Assembly: GCA_000717735.1 (NCBI GenBank)
Contig: JOBE01000014.1
Coordinates: 1-64,000 of the forward strand
DNA: 64,000 nucleotides
Source: Streptomyces griseoluteus
GTDB lineage: Bacteria; Actinomycetota; Actinomycetes; Streptomycetales; Streptomycetaceae
Reading direction: 5' to 3'
Within the stretch, counting starts at the first letter, position 1. Each line of letters opens with the position of its first letter. The translations under genes were made by a program, and so were the position numbers. The notes under the pieces are model-generated. The model saw only the letters and a list, made by a program, of their open reading frames with translations, ran no database searches and was not told where the DNA came from. Positions 8,837-17,680 of this stretch are shown in pieces.

Positions 8837-10647
8837 CGGACACGACGACCGACCGCACCGACCCCTTCGACCGCGACGACCTGCCGTCGCCGCCGGGGGC
8901 GACGGCCGCGCTGCTCCGCTCGCTCCTCGCGACCCACCGCGCGCGCGTCGCGTTCGCCGCACTGGTCATCCTGGTCAAGGAGGGAGCGATCCAGGCGGGC
9001 CCGCTGCTCGTCGCGTACGCCATCGACCGGGGCGTCCCCGCCTTCCGAGCGGGCGACCACGGTCCCGTCATCGCGGTGGCACTGGGCTACCTCCTGTGCG
9101 CGGCGCTCTCGGGCGCCCTCCAGTACGTCTTCGTCCGTGGCGCGGCCCGCATCAACCAGGACGTCCTGCTCGACCTGCGCGGCCGGATCTTCCGCCACGC
9201 CCAGGTCCTCAGCGTCGACTTCCACGAGCGCTACACCTCGGGCCGGCTGATCTCCCGCTCGACCACGGACGTCGAATCACTCCAGGAACTGCTCTCCGAG
9301 GGCCTGCAGGAACTGATCGGCGTGGTCCTCTCCTTCGCGTCGATCTCCCTCATCCTCCTCTGGCTGGACCTGGGCATCGGAGCGGTGGCGATAGCGAGCT
9401 TCCTTCCCCTCCACCTCCTCGTACGCCTCTACCGAAGGCGGGCCGGGACGGTCTACGCCGAACGCTCCACGGCGATAGCGGGCGTGATCGTGAAGTTCGC
9501 GGAGACGATGAACGGCATCCGCCCGGTCCGGGCGTTCCGCCGGGAACAGGTCAACGACAAGGACTTCGCGACCCTCAACCACCGCCACGAGCGGTCGAAC
9601 GGCGACGCGCTCCTGGAGATGGCCCGCTACGTCGTCGGCTCGCGCCTGGTGGCGAACACGGCCGTCGCGGGCATGTGCCTGTGGGGCGCCTACCGGGTGG
9701 CCTCGGGCTCGCTCGAACTGGGCGTCCTGGCGGCGGCGGTCCTGTACATGCGGCGCCTGTACGACCCCATCGACCGCCTGGGCATGTTCCTCAACTCGTA
9801 CGAGTCGGCGGCGGCGTCCCTCACCAAGATCGCGGGCCTGCTGGCCCAGGAACCGGGCGTACCGGAAACTACGACGCCCAAGAGTCTCCCGTCCCGCTCG
9901 GGCACCCCGGGCCGCGAGGTGACCTTCGACAAGGTCTCCTTCGCCTACCGGACGGGCGGCGAGATCCTGCCCGCCTTCGACCTGACGATCCCCCCGGGCC
10001 AGACGGTGGCGGTCGTAGGGGCGACGGGCGCGGGCAAGTCGACCCTGGCGAAGCTCCTGGCCCGCTTCTACGACCCCACGGACGGGGCCGTACGTCTCGA
10101 CGGCGTGGACCTCCGCGACCTGGCCACCCCCGAACTCCGCCGGGGCGTCGTGATGGTCACCCAGGAGGCCTTCCTCTTCTCCGGAACGGTGGCGGAGAAC
10201 ATCGCGATCGGCAGCCCGGACGCGACCCGGCACGAGATCGAGGCGGCGGCAAAGGCCATCGGGGCGCACGAGTTCATCCAGAACCTCCCGGACGGCTACG
10301 ACACGGACGTACGCAAGCGCGGCGGCCGGATCTCGGCGGGCCAGCGCCAACTCGTCGCCTTCGCCCGCGCCCTGCTCGCGGACCCGGCGGTCCTGATCCT
10401 GGACGAGGCCACCAGTTCCCTCGACGTACCGGGCGAGCGGGCGGTGCAGCGGGCGATGGACACGGTCCTGGCGGGCCGTACGGCGGTGGTCATCGCCCAC
10501 CGCCTCTCCACGGTGGAGGTCGCGGACCGGGTCCTGGTGATGGAGGCGGGCCGGATCGTCGAGGACGGCACGCCGTCGGACCTGATCACCCACGAGGGCC
10601 GCTACGCGGGCCTGCACCAGGCATGGCGCGAGAGCCTGGTGAGCTGA
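8833..10647 (+). CDS. ABC exporter half-transporter, catalytic-site subunit
   Basis: 604 residues with the same membrane-plus-ATPase layout as its partner. Walker A GATGAGKS (K402), Q-loop Q444, Walker B D524 with catalytic E525 and switch H556 are all canonical, but the signature is ISAGQ (500-504) instead of LSGGQ. Together with the upstream subunit this predicts one competent ATP site (this Walker A/B with the partner's LSGGQ) and one degenerate site, as in the well-studied heterodimeric exporters. The ATG at 8833 overlaps the upstream stop by four bases, so the subunits are translationally coupled. It sits in the inner membrane. The MFS gene that follows is convergent and unrelated in sequence. 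Confidence 0.9.
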   Translation: MTDTTTDRTDPFDRDDLPSPPGATAALLRSLLATHRARVAFAALVILVKEGAIQAGPLLVAYAIDRGVPAFRAGDHGPVIAVALGYLLCAALSGALQYVFVRGAARINQDVLLDLRGRIFRHAQVLSVDFHERYTSGRLISRSTTDVESLQELLSEGLQELIGVVLSFASISLILLWLDLGIGAVAIASFLPLHLLVRLYRRRAGTVYAERSTAIAGVIVKFAETMNGIRPVRAFRREQVNDKDFATLNHRHERSNGDALLEMARYVVGSRLVANTAVAGMCLWGAYRVASGSLELGVLAAAVLYMRRLYDPIDRLGMFLNSYESAAASLTKIAGLLAQEPGVPETTTPKSLPSRSGTPGREVTFDKVSFAYRTGGEILPAFDLTIPPGQTVAVVGATGAGKSTLAKLLARFYDPTDGAVRLDGVDLRDLATPELRRGVVMVTQEAFLFSGTVAENIAIGSPDATRHEIEAAAKAIGAHEFIQNLPDGYDTDVRKRGGRISAGQRQLVAFARALLADPAVLILDEATSSLDVPGERAVQRAMDTVLAGRTAVVIAHRLSTVEVADRVLVMEAGRIVEDGTPSDLITHEGRYAGLHQAWRESLVS

Positions 10648-10697
10648 GAGGACGACGACAGCAGTGGGGGCCGGCCCCGGAACGGCCCCCACGACCG

Positions 10698-12206
10698 TCA
10701 AGCACGCACCCCCCGCAACAAGGCGACCGACACCCCAGCCGCGACAAGCATCAGCAGGGAGGCGGCGACAGCGGCCCCACCCATGGCCTCGACGAAGGCA
10801 CTCCGCGCAGCGTCCAACACAGGCCCGGGAAACCCGAGCGCACCCCCCAACGTTTCCCGCGCGACGGCAGGCGCGGACGAGGGCATCGCGGCGCTGTAGA
10901 CGGCGGCACCCACGGACCCGAGGACGGCCATCCCGAGCGCCCCGCCCAGCTCCTGCCCCGATTCGAGGACGGCGGCGGCGGACCCGGCGCGCTCGGGCGG
11001 GGCCGCGCCGAGGGCGAGTTCGTTGGCGAGGGTCATCGCGGAGACGAGCCCGGCGGCGTAGATGGCGCCGCCGACGAGCACGACCCACAGCGGCGTGGCG
11101 CGGTCGACCCCGGCGAGCCAGGCGAAGCCGCCCGCCGCGGCGAGGAACCCGCCGCCCATGACGTACGCGCGGTCGACCCGGCGGGCGAGCGCCGCGGCCA
11201 CCGGCGCGGCGACGAGGACGCCGCCGGTGGGGACGAGGCTCCAGAGCGCGGCCTCGAAGGGACTCTGGCCGAGGACGGACTGCAGGTACTGGGTGAGGAA
11301 GACGGCGAAGCCGACGGTCGCGACCATGGCGAGCAGGTTGACGAGAACGGAGCCGCCGTAGGCCCGCTGCCGGACGAGGGAGAGATCGACCATCGGATGG
11401 GCGAGACGGGCCTGCCGGCGCACGAACACGAGAACAAGGACAAGCCCCCCGGTGACACCGAGGGCGGGCACCGGCGCCCACCCGTCCTGGGCGAGCTCCT
11501 TGATGCCGTGGATGAGGGGCAACAACGCGGCCAGGGAGAGAAGCGCACTGAGCACGTCGAAGCGCCCGGCGCCGGTGGCCCCCTTGGACTCGGGAAGCAG
11601 CAGGGGTCCGAGGACGAGGAGCAGGGCCATGGCGGGGAGGTTGAGCAGGAAGACGGACCCCCACCAGAAGTGTTCGAGGAGGGCCCCGCTGACGACGGGT
11701 CCGAACGAGATGCCGCTCGCCATGACGGCGGTCCACAGGGTGACGGCCTTGGCGCGCTGGGCCGGGTCGTGGAACAGGGTGCGGATGAGGGCGAGCGTGG
11801 ACGGCATGAGGCAGGCGCCGGCGACGCCGAGGAGGGCGCGGGCGGCGATGAGGGTGCCGGGACTGTGGGCGTAGGCGGCGGCGACGGAGGCGAGACCGAA
11901 GAGGGCGGCGCCGCTGAGGAGGAGCCTGCGGCGGCCGATGCGGTCGCCGAGGGCGCCCATGGTGATGAGGAGTCCGGCGAGGACGAAGCCGTACATGTCG
12001 AGGATCCACAGCTGCTCGGTGGCGCCGGGGCGCAGGTCGGCGGCGATGGAGGGGATCGCGAAGTAGAGGACGGAGATGTCCATGGAGACGAGGAGGAGGG
12101 GCAGCATGAGGACTCCGAGGGCGGTCCATTCGCGGCGGCCGGCACGGGCGGCGGGGCCGGGGCCGGCTCCGGCTCCGGCCCCGGGGTTCGTCGTGAGTGA
12201 GGTCAT
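10698..12206 (-). CDS. MFS drug/H+ antiporter (DHA2-like)
   Basis: 502 residues with many evenly spaced hydrophobic helices, probably 14. The family A motif is visible after helix 2 (ITMGALGDRIGRRR), with an MDISV motif in helix 1 typical of DHA2 multidrug exporters. The ATG at 12206 is preferred because the in-frame extension upstream runs through the shared promoter. It should pump small hydrophobic compounds out across the membrane. The gene is divergent from a GntR-TetR hybrid regulator at 12331, the usual arrangement for an exporter under control of a ligand-responsive repressor, and TAGTACAC-type repeats lie between them. Its substrate cannot be read from sequence. Confidence 0.88.
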   Translation of the reverse strand: MTSLTTNPGAGAGAGPGPAARAGRREWTALGVLMLPLLLVSMDISVLYFAIPSIAADLRPGATEQLWILDMYGFVLAGLLITMGALGDRIGRRRLLLSGAALFGLASVAAAYAHSPGTLIAARALLGVAGACLMPSTLALIRTLFHDPAQRAKAVTLWTAVMASGISFGPVVSGALLEHFWWGSVFLLNLPAMALLLVLGPLLLPESKGATGAGRFDVLSALLSLAALLPLIHGIKELAQDGWAPVPALGVTGGLVLVLVFVRRQARLAHPMVDLSLVRQRAYGGSVLVNLLAMVATVGFAVFLTQYLQSVLGQSPFEAALWSLVPTGGVLVAAPVAAALARRVDRAYVMGGGFLAAAGGFAWLAGVDRATPLWVVLVGGAIYAAGLVSAMTLANELALGAAPPERAGSAAAVLESGQELGGALGMAVLGSVGAAVYSAAMPSSAPAVARETLGGALGFPGPVLDAARSAFVEAMGGAAVAASLLMLVAAGVSVALLRGVRA

Positions 12207-12250
12207 GCGGGGAGAGAAGCAGGAACGTGCGTACACCGCCACGCCCGCCC

Positions 12251-12322
12251 TAGTACACCGTCGTGGCGGCGCACAAATCCCCAAGCCACCAAGGTGTACG
12301 ACGTCATAGCGCACTAGTACAC
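12251..12322. promoter_or_regulatory. Candidate operator between the MFS gene and its regulator
   Basis: The 124-base divergent gap contains TAGTACAC twice in direct orientation (12251-12258 and 12315-12322) and an inverted copy core (GTACACC at 12253-12259 with GGTGTAC at 12293-12299). The second TAGTAC could serve as -10 for the regulator gene that starts at 12331. The repeats suit binding by the adjacent regulator. Confidence 0.45.
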
Positions 12323-12330
12323 TCCGCCCC

Positions 12331-13251
12331 GTGACGACCGAACCGCCCTACCTGACCATCGCCGCGGAACTCCGCCGCCGCGTCCGGTCCGGCGAGCTGT
12401 CCCCGGGCGACCGGGTGCCGTCGACGCGGGCCATCACCCGCGAGTGGGGCGTGGCGATGGCGACGGCCACGAAGGCGCTGGGGGTGCTGCGCCAGGAGGG
12501 CCTGGTGCGGCCGGAACCGGGCGTGGGGACGGTGGTCGTGACCCCGGCTGGCCCGAACGCGCACCTCAAGAGGGGCCCCGACACCGAGCCGCTGTCGGGG
12601 GAACGGCTGGTCGAGGCGGCACTCGCGCTGGCCGACGCCGAGGGGCTGCACGCGCTGACGATGCGTCGGCTGGCGACGGCGCTCGGGGTGTCGACGATGG
12701 CGCTGTACCGCCATGTGCCGGGGAAGGCGGAGCTGGTGCGTCTGATGACGGACGCGGCGTGCGGGGAGGTGCCGTTGGGGCCTGCGCCGAAGGAGTGGCG
12801 GACGGGCCTCGAACAGGGCGCGCGCTGGCTGCGCGGGATGTACCGCCGGCACCGCTGGATGGCCCACGCGATGGCCTCGTTCACGCGGCCGGTGGCGACG
12901 CCGAACGCGCTGGCGTACCTGGAGTGGGTGCTGAAGTCGCTGCGGGGGACTCCGCTGACGTCCGCGGAGAAGCTGCACACGCATCTGCTGGTCTTCGCGT
13001 ACGTGCAGGGCCTGTCGATGGCCGACGACCTGGAGGAGCAGGCGCGCCAGGACACGGGCATCTCCGACGGCGAGTGGATGGAACAGAACGAGCCACGGCA
13101 CGACGCGATCCAGGCGGGCGGCTCGTACCCCGAGCTGGACGCGGTGACCAGCGATGGCGACTTCGGTCTGGACCTGGAGTCGCTCTTCGAATTCGGGCTT
13201 CGGCGAACGCTGGACGGCATCGCGGCCATGATCGACGAAACGTCCGGTTAA
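12331..13251 (+). CDS. GntR-TetR hybrid transcriptional regulator
   Basis: 306 residues with two DNA-binding modules. Residues 1-73 form a GntR winged helix (IAAELRRRVRSGELSPGDRVPSTRAITREWGV, then a wing rich in Gly and Val). From about 88 there is a TetR helix-turn-helix (LTMRRLATALGVSTMALYRHVPGKAELV) followed by an all-helical TetR-type ligand and dimer domain. It most likely represses the divergent MFS exporter and itself in the cytoplasm. The hybrid recurs in actinomycetes but is far rarer than either parent family. The GTG start has almost no leader, so translation may be leaderless. Confidence 0.88.
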   Translation: MTTEPPYLTIAAELRRRVRSGELSPGDRVPSTRAITREWGVAMATATKALGVLRQEGLVRPEPGVGTVVVTPAGPNAHLKRGPDTEPLSGERLVEAALALADAEGLHALTMRRLATALGVSTMALYRHVPGKAELVRLMTDAACGEVPLGPAPKEWRTGLEQGARWLRGMYRRHRWMAHAMASFTRPVATPNALAYLEWVLKSLRGTPLTSAEKLHTHLLVFAYVQGLSMADDLEEQARQDTGISDGEWMEQNEPRHDAIQAGGSYPELDAVTSDGDFGLDLESLFEFGLRRTLDGIAAMIDETSG

Positions 13252-13472
13252 CGAACACGGGCGTACGGGCAGCGGACGAATTTTGGCCAACTTCCCGCCG
13301 CACTCCTGACAGGTCCCCGTCAGCCCTGCCACTCTCTCCCCAACTCGCACCGACGTTCGGCGCTTCACCCGAACGGCTTCCGCGTCACCTGAACGTGCTC
13401 CACAGCTCTGCTTGCTCCGCCCGGACGGACCGACCCAGTCCGCCGGTACCCCCCTCGCAAGAAGGAGTCTGC

Positions 13473-15497
13473 GTGAGATCCACGCCCAGCCGTCGCGCCA
13501 CCGCGACCGGCGCTCTGATCGCTGCCGCCGCCATGCTCGCCGTGAGCGTCCAGACCGGTTCCGCCACCGCGGCCGACGATTCCTGGACCATCGCCCCCAA
13601 GGCCCAGCAGGGCACCTCGGCGAACCCCGGCAAGCTCCCGGCCGACCTCACCCCCGCCGAGCGCACCGCGCTCATCAAGGCGGCCGACGCCGACAAGGCC
13701 GCCACGGCCAAGTCCCTCGGCCTCGGCGCCCAGGAGAAGCTGGTCGTCCGCGACGTCGTGCAGGACCGCGACGGCACGACCCACACCCGCTACGAGCGCA
13801 CCTACGCCGGGCTTCCCGTCCTCGGCGGTGACCTGATCGTCGCCGAGACCAAGGCCGGCGCGACCACCGCGGTCACCAAGTCCTCCCGCGCGGAGCTGAA
13901 GAACGTCGACCTCACGGCCACCGTCGCCCCGGCCGCCGCCGAGAAGCAGGCCGTCGGCCTCGCCAAGGCGGAGGGCTCGAAGGAGACGGACGCCGAGCGC
14001 GCCCCGCGCAAGGTCGTCTGGATGGCCAAGGGCGCACCCGTCCTCGCGTACGAGACCGTCGTCGGCGGCCTCCAGCACGACGGCACCCCGAACGAGCTGC
14101 ACGTCGTCACCGACGCCAAGAGCGGCGCGAAGCTGTACGAGTGGCAGGCCGTGCACACCGGCACCGGCAACACCCAGTACAGCGGCTCGGTCACGCTCGG
14201 CACCGCGCCCTCGTACACGCTCACCGACACGGGCCGCGGCAACCACAAGACCTACAACCTCAACCGGGGTACGTCCGGCACCGGGACGCTCTTCTCCGGC
14301 TCCGACGACGTCTGGGGCGACGGCACCCCGCAGAACCTGGAGACGGCGGGCGCCGACGCGCACTACGGCGCCGCGCTCACCTGGGACTACTACAAGAACG
14401 TGCACGGCCGCTCGGGTATCCGCGGCGACGGCGTCGGCGCGTACTCCCGGGTCCACTACGGCAACGCGTACGTCAACGCCTTCTGGCAGGACTCCTGCTT
14501 CTGCATGACGTACGGCGACGGCGCGAGCAACGCCAAGCCGCTGACGTCCATCGACGTGGCCGCGCACGAGATGACGCACGGCCTCACCTCCGTCACCGCC
14601 CGCCTGGTCTACAGCGGCGAGTCCGGCGGCCTCAACGAGGCCACTTCGGACATCTTCGCGGCGGCCGTCGAGTTCTACGCCAACAACGCCCAGGACAAGG
14701 GCGACTACCTCGTCGGCGAGAAGATCGACATCCGCGGCAACGGCACCCCGCTCCGCTACATGGACAAGCCCAGCAAGGACGGCTCGTCCAAGGACTACTG
14801 GTACTCCGGCATCGGCAACGTCGACGTCCACTACTCCTCGGGTCCGGCGAACCACTGGTACTACCTGCTCTCCGAGGGCAGCGGCGCCAAGACCGTCAAC
14901 GGCGTGAACTACGACTCGCCGACCTCCGACGGTCTGCCCGTGACCGGCATCGGCCGCGACAAGGCCTCGCTGATCTGGTTCAAGGCGCTCACCACCAAGT
15001 TCAGCTCCTCCACCAACTACGCCGGGGCCCGCACGGGCACCGTCGCGGTGGCCACGGAGCTGTACGGCGCCGGCAGCCCCGAGGTGCTCGCGGTCCAGCA
15101 CGCCTGGGCCGGCGTGAACGTCGGTACCCGCCCCGGCGACACCGAGCCGCCCACGGGCACGGTCTTCGAGAACGCGGCCGACGTGTCCATCCCGGACAAC
15201 GGCGCCGCGGTGACCTCCACGGTCAACGTCACCGGCATCACCGGCAACGCGCCCTCCACCCTCAAGGTGGACGTGGACATCGTCCACACCTACCGCGGTG
15301 ACCTCGTCGTCGACCTCGTCGCCCCGGACGGTTCGGCCTACAGCCTGAGCAACCGCTCCGGCGGCAGCGCCGACAACATCGTCCAGACCTTCACCGTGAA
15401 CGCCTCCTCCGAGGTCGCCAACGGTGCCTGGAAGCTGGAGGGAACGTTCCCTCCGGGCGTCCGCACGTCCGGACGGCGGCTGCATACCCTGGACCGC
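13473..15497 (+). CDS. Secreted M4-type metalloprotease, 3' end lost, no stop codon of its own
   Basis: A GTG at 13473 with a GAAGGAG site opens a thermolysin-like prepro-enzyme. It has a signal peptide (residues 1-33, ending ATA-ADD), an FTP/PepSY-type propeptide, and the zinc site HEMTH (H365, E366, H369) with third ligand E389 in GGLNEATSD. A proprotein-convertase P domain begins near residue 571 but breaks off after GAWKL (residue 655). About 20 residues that normally close that domain are missing. The frame then reads through an 18-bp palindrome and the leader of the next gene without a stop, and continues into the response regulator, giving a hybrid frame of 893 codons ending at 16154. 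The catalytic domain is intact, so activity is possible if the protein folds; otherwise this is a pseudogene. Confidence 0.8.
15437..15454. repeat. 18-bp perfect palindrome at the protease/regulator junction
   Basis: GGAGGGAACGTTCCCTCC is its own reverse complement. It lies exactly where the metalloprotease sequence stops matching its family and 44 bases before the response regulator ATG. It could be the regulator's operator, left next to the protease by a deletion, or a hairpin involved in the deletion itself. Confidence 0.7.
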
Positions 15498-16154
15498 ATG
15501 ATCAGGGTGCTGCTTGCCGACGACGAGACGATGATCAGGGCCGGGGTACGGGCCATTCTCGCGAGCGACCCCGGGATCGAGGTGGTCGCCGAGGCGGGCG
15601 ACGGCCACGAGGCCGTCGAACTCGCCCGCGAACACCGGCCCGACGTCGTCCTCCTCGACATCCGGATGCCCCGGCTCGACGGACTCGGCGCCGCCGAGGA
15701 ACTGCGCGGGACGGTGCCGGACGCGGCCGTCGTCATGCTCACCACCTTCTCCGAGGACACGTACATCGCCCGCGCGCTCGGCAGCGGCGTCAGCGGCTTC
15801 CTGCTGAAGTCCGGGGACCCGCGCGAACTCATCGCCGGGGTGCGGGCCGTCGCCGGGGGCGGCGCCGCCCTCTCCCCCACCGTCGCCCGCCGGGTCATCG
15901 ACACCCTCGGCGGCGAGCGCCTCACCCGCGCCGCCGAGGCACGGACCCGCCTCGAACCGCTCACCGCCCGGGAGCGCGAGGTCGTCGCGCTCCTCGGCGC
16001 CGGACTCTCCAACCAGGAGATCGCGGACCGCATGTACGTCGTCGAGGGCACCGTCAAAGCGCATGTGAGCGCCGTCCTCGGCCGGCTGGGCCTGCGCAAC
16101 CGGGTCCAGCTCGCGGTCCTCGCGTACGAGGCGGGCCTGCTCCCCGATGCGTGA
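15498..16154 (+). CDS. NarL/FixJ-type response regulator
   Basis: 218 residues: a receiver domain (1-120) with acidic pocket D8/D9, phospho-acceptor D54 (VVLLDIRMP) and conserved K104, then a LuxR-type helix-turn-helix (about 149-213, LTAREREVVALLGAGLSNQEIADRM). It binds DNA in the cytoplasm when phosphorylated by the kinase encoded next. The ATG at 15498 is the normal family start; a CATACCCT just upstream may be part of its promoter. The same frame is open upstream into the metalloprotease, so a fused product is also possible. The stop overlaps the kinase start by eight bases, which shows tight coupling of the pair. Confidence 0.9.
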   Translation: MIRVLLADDETMIRAGVRAILASDPGIEVVAEAGDGHEAVELAREHRPDVVLLDIRMPRLDGLGAAEELRGTVPDAAVVMLTTFSEDTYIARALGSGVSGFLLKSGDPRELIAGVRAVAGGGAALSPTVARRVIDTLGGERLTRAAEARTRLEPLTAREREVVALLGAGLSNQEIADRMYVVEGTVKAHVSAVLGRLGLRNRVQLAVLAYEAGLLPDA

Positions 16155-17664
16155 ACGCCTCTTCGACCTCGGCCTCTGGCTGCTGCTCTGCGTGCCCGTG
16201 CTGCTGCGGTCGGACCCGAACGACGGCGGCAGCCGGCTCCAGGTCGCCCTCGGCGTGGTCGTCCTCGGCGGCTGTGTCGCGGTCAGCAGGCGATGGCCAC
16301 TCGCCGCGCTCGCGGCCACGGTCGCGGCGAGCCTGCCCGCCTCCCTGGAACTGTTCACGCCCTCGTACAGCCTGGCCCTGGTCGCGTTCGGCTATCTCGC
16401 GGGGCGGCGGCAGGAGCACACCCGGGCGGCCCTCTGGCTGTTCGGCGCGGTCGCCGTGGCGGGACTCGCCCTCACCTGGCTCACCCGGACCTCCCTCGGG
16501 CAGTGGTTCACGCTGCTGCTCGCGCTCGCGCTCGCCGTCGTCGCGCCCTGGCTGATCGGCCGCTACGTACGCCAGTACGACCGACTCGTGCGCAGCGGCT
16601 GGGAACTGGCCGACCGGATGGAACGCGAACAGGCGGCCGTCGCCGACCGGGAGCGGCTGCGGGAACGCTCCCGGATCGCCGGCGACATGCACGACTCCCT
16701 CGGCCACGACCTGGCCCTGATCGCGATCCGCGCGGGCGCCCTGGAGGTCTCCCCCGAGCTGGGGCCCGAGCAGCAGCGGGCGGCGGGCGAACTGCGCCGG
16801 GCGGCCGCGGACGCCACGGCCCGGCTGCGGGACATCATCGGCGTACTGCGCGAGGACGACTCCGCCGCGCCGACGGGCCCGCCCGGCGAGACGGTCGAGG
16901 AGCTGACGGCCCGCGCCCGGGCGTCGGGCCTCGCGGTCACCCTCGCCCCCACCCCCGTACCCACGCTGCCCGGGATGTCGGGGCTCGCGCTGCACCGGGT
17001 CGTGCAGGAGGGGCTCACCAACGTGGCCAGGCACGCGCCCGGCGCGGCCGTGTCGGTGACCGTCGACCAGGACCCGACGAGCGTCCGGGTCCGGGTGGTC
17101 AGCGGCCCCGGCACCGGCGGCACCGGCACCGGCGGCACCGGCAGCGGTGGCGGCACCGGCCTCGTCGGGCTCGACGAACGGGTACGGCTCGCGGGCGGCA
17201 CGCTGGGCCACCGGGCCACCGACGACGGCGGCTTCGCCCTGACCGCGGTCCTGCCCCGGAACCCTCCCGCGCCCCTGCCCGCCGCACCCACCTCGGCCAG
17301 GGAACTGGACCGGGCGCGCCGTGAGGTTCGCAAGGGCCTGGCGCGGGCGATCTGGATCCCGCTCGCTCTGCTCGCCGCGCTCGGCCTGCTGATGGCCGGG
17401 GTCGCGCTGTGGACGCAGGCCCGGTCGTACCTGGAACCGGCGGACTACGACCGGATCCGGGTCGGGCAGTCGCTCGCGGAGATCGACGAGGAGGCCGAGG
17501 ACTGGCCCGACCGCCCGCTGGACGGCCCGCCGCGGGGCGCCCCGGCCGAGCCGCCCGGCATGGACGAATGCCGGTACTACCGGGCCACGATGCTCGCGGC
17601 GATCCCGGTGTACCGGCTCTGCTTCGCCGACGGGCACCTCGCCGGCAAGGCCGAGGTGCCGTGA
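16147..17664 (+). CDS. Sensor histidine kinase with an unusual C-terminal membrane anchor and exported tail
   Basis: 505 residues. Five or six N-terminal membrane helices (to about 140) lead to a HisKA_3 domain with phospho-acceptor H182 (GDMHDSLGHDL) and a HATPase domain whose N box (QEGLTNVARHA) and G box (GTGLVGLDERV) are clear. This is the NarX/DesK-like type that pairs with NarL regulators, here the gene just upstream. A Gly/Thr repeat (GTGGTGTGG) sits before the G box. Unusually, a further membrane helix (401-424) follows the ATPase domain, and an acidic 81-residue tail begins DYDRIRVGQSLAEID, similar in style to the BamE/SmpA fold, with two cysteines. The tail should face outside and may be a second sensor. 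Confidence 0.88.
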   Translation: MRERLFDLGLWLLLCVPVLLRSDPNDGGSRLQVALGVVVLGGCVAVSRRWPLAALAATVAASLPASLELFTPSYSLALVAFGYLAGRRQEHTRAALWLFGAVAVAGLALTWLTRTSLGQWFTLLLALALAVVAPWLIGRYVRQYDRLVRSGWELADRMEREQAAVADRERLRERSRIAGDMHDSLGHDLALIAIRAGALEVSPELGPEQQRAAGELRRAAADATARLRDIIGVLREDDSAAPTGPPGETVEELTARARASGLAVTLAPTPVPTLPGMSGLALHRVVQEGLTNVARHAPGAAVSVTVDQDPTSVRVRVVSGPGTGGTGTGGTGSGGGTGLVGLDERVRLAGGTLGHRATDDGGFALTAVLPRNPPAPLPAAPTSARELDRARREVRKGLARAIWIPLALLAALGLLMAGVALWTQARSYLEPADYDRIRVGQSLAEIDEEAEDWPDRPLDGPPRGAPAEPPGMDECRYYRATMLAAIPVYRLCFADGHLAGKAEVP

Positions 17665-17680
17665 CGGGGCACGCGCGCCG

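Noticed and set aside
4598..8962. A 1,454-codon open frame on the minus strand opposite glgX and the ABC exporter
   Set aside because: It is antisense to well-recognised genes, is rich in Arg, Gly and Pro as expected of a shadow frame in high-GC DNA, and shows no domain.
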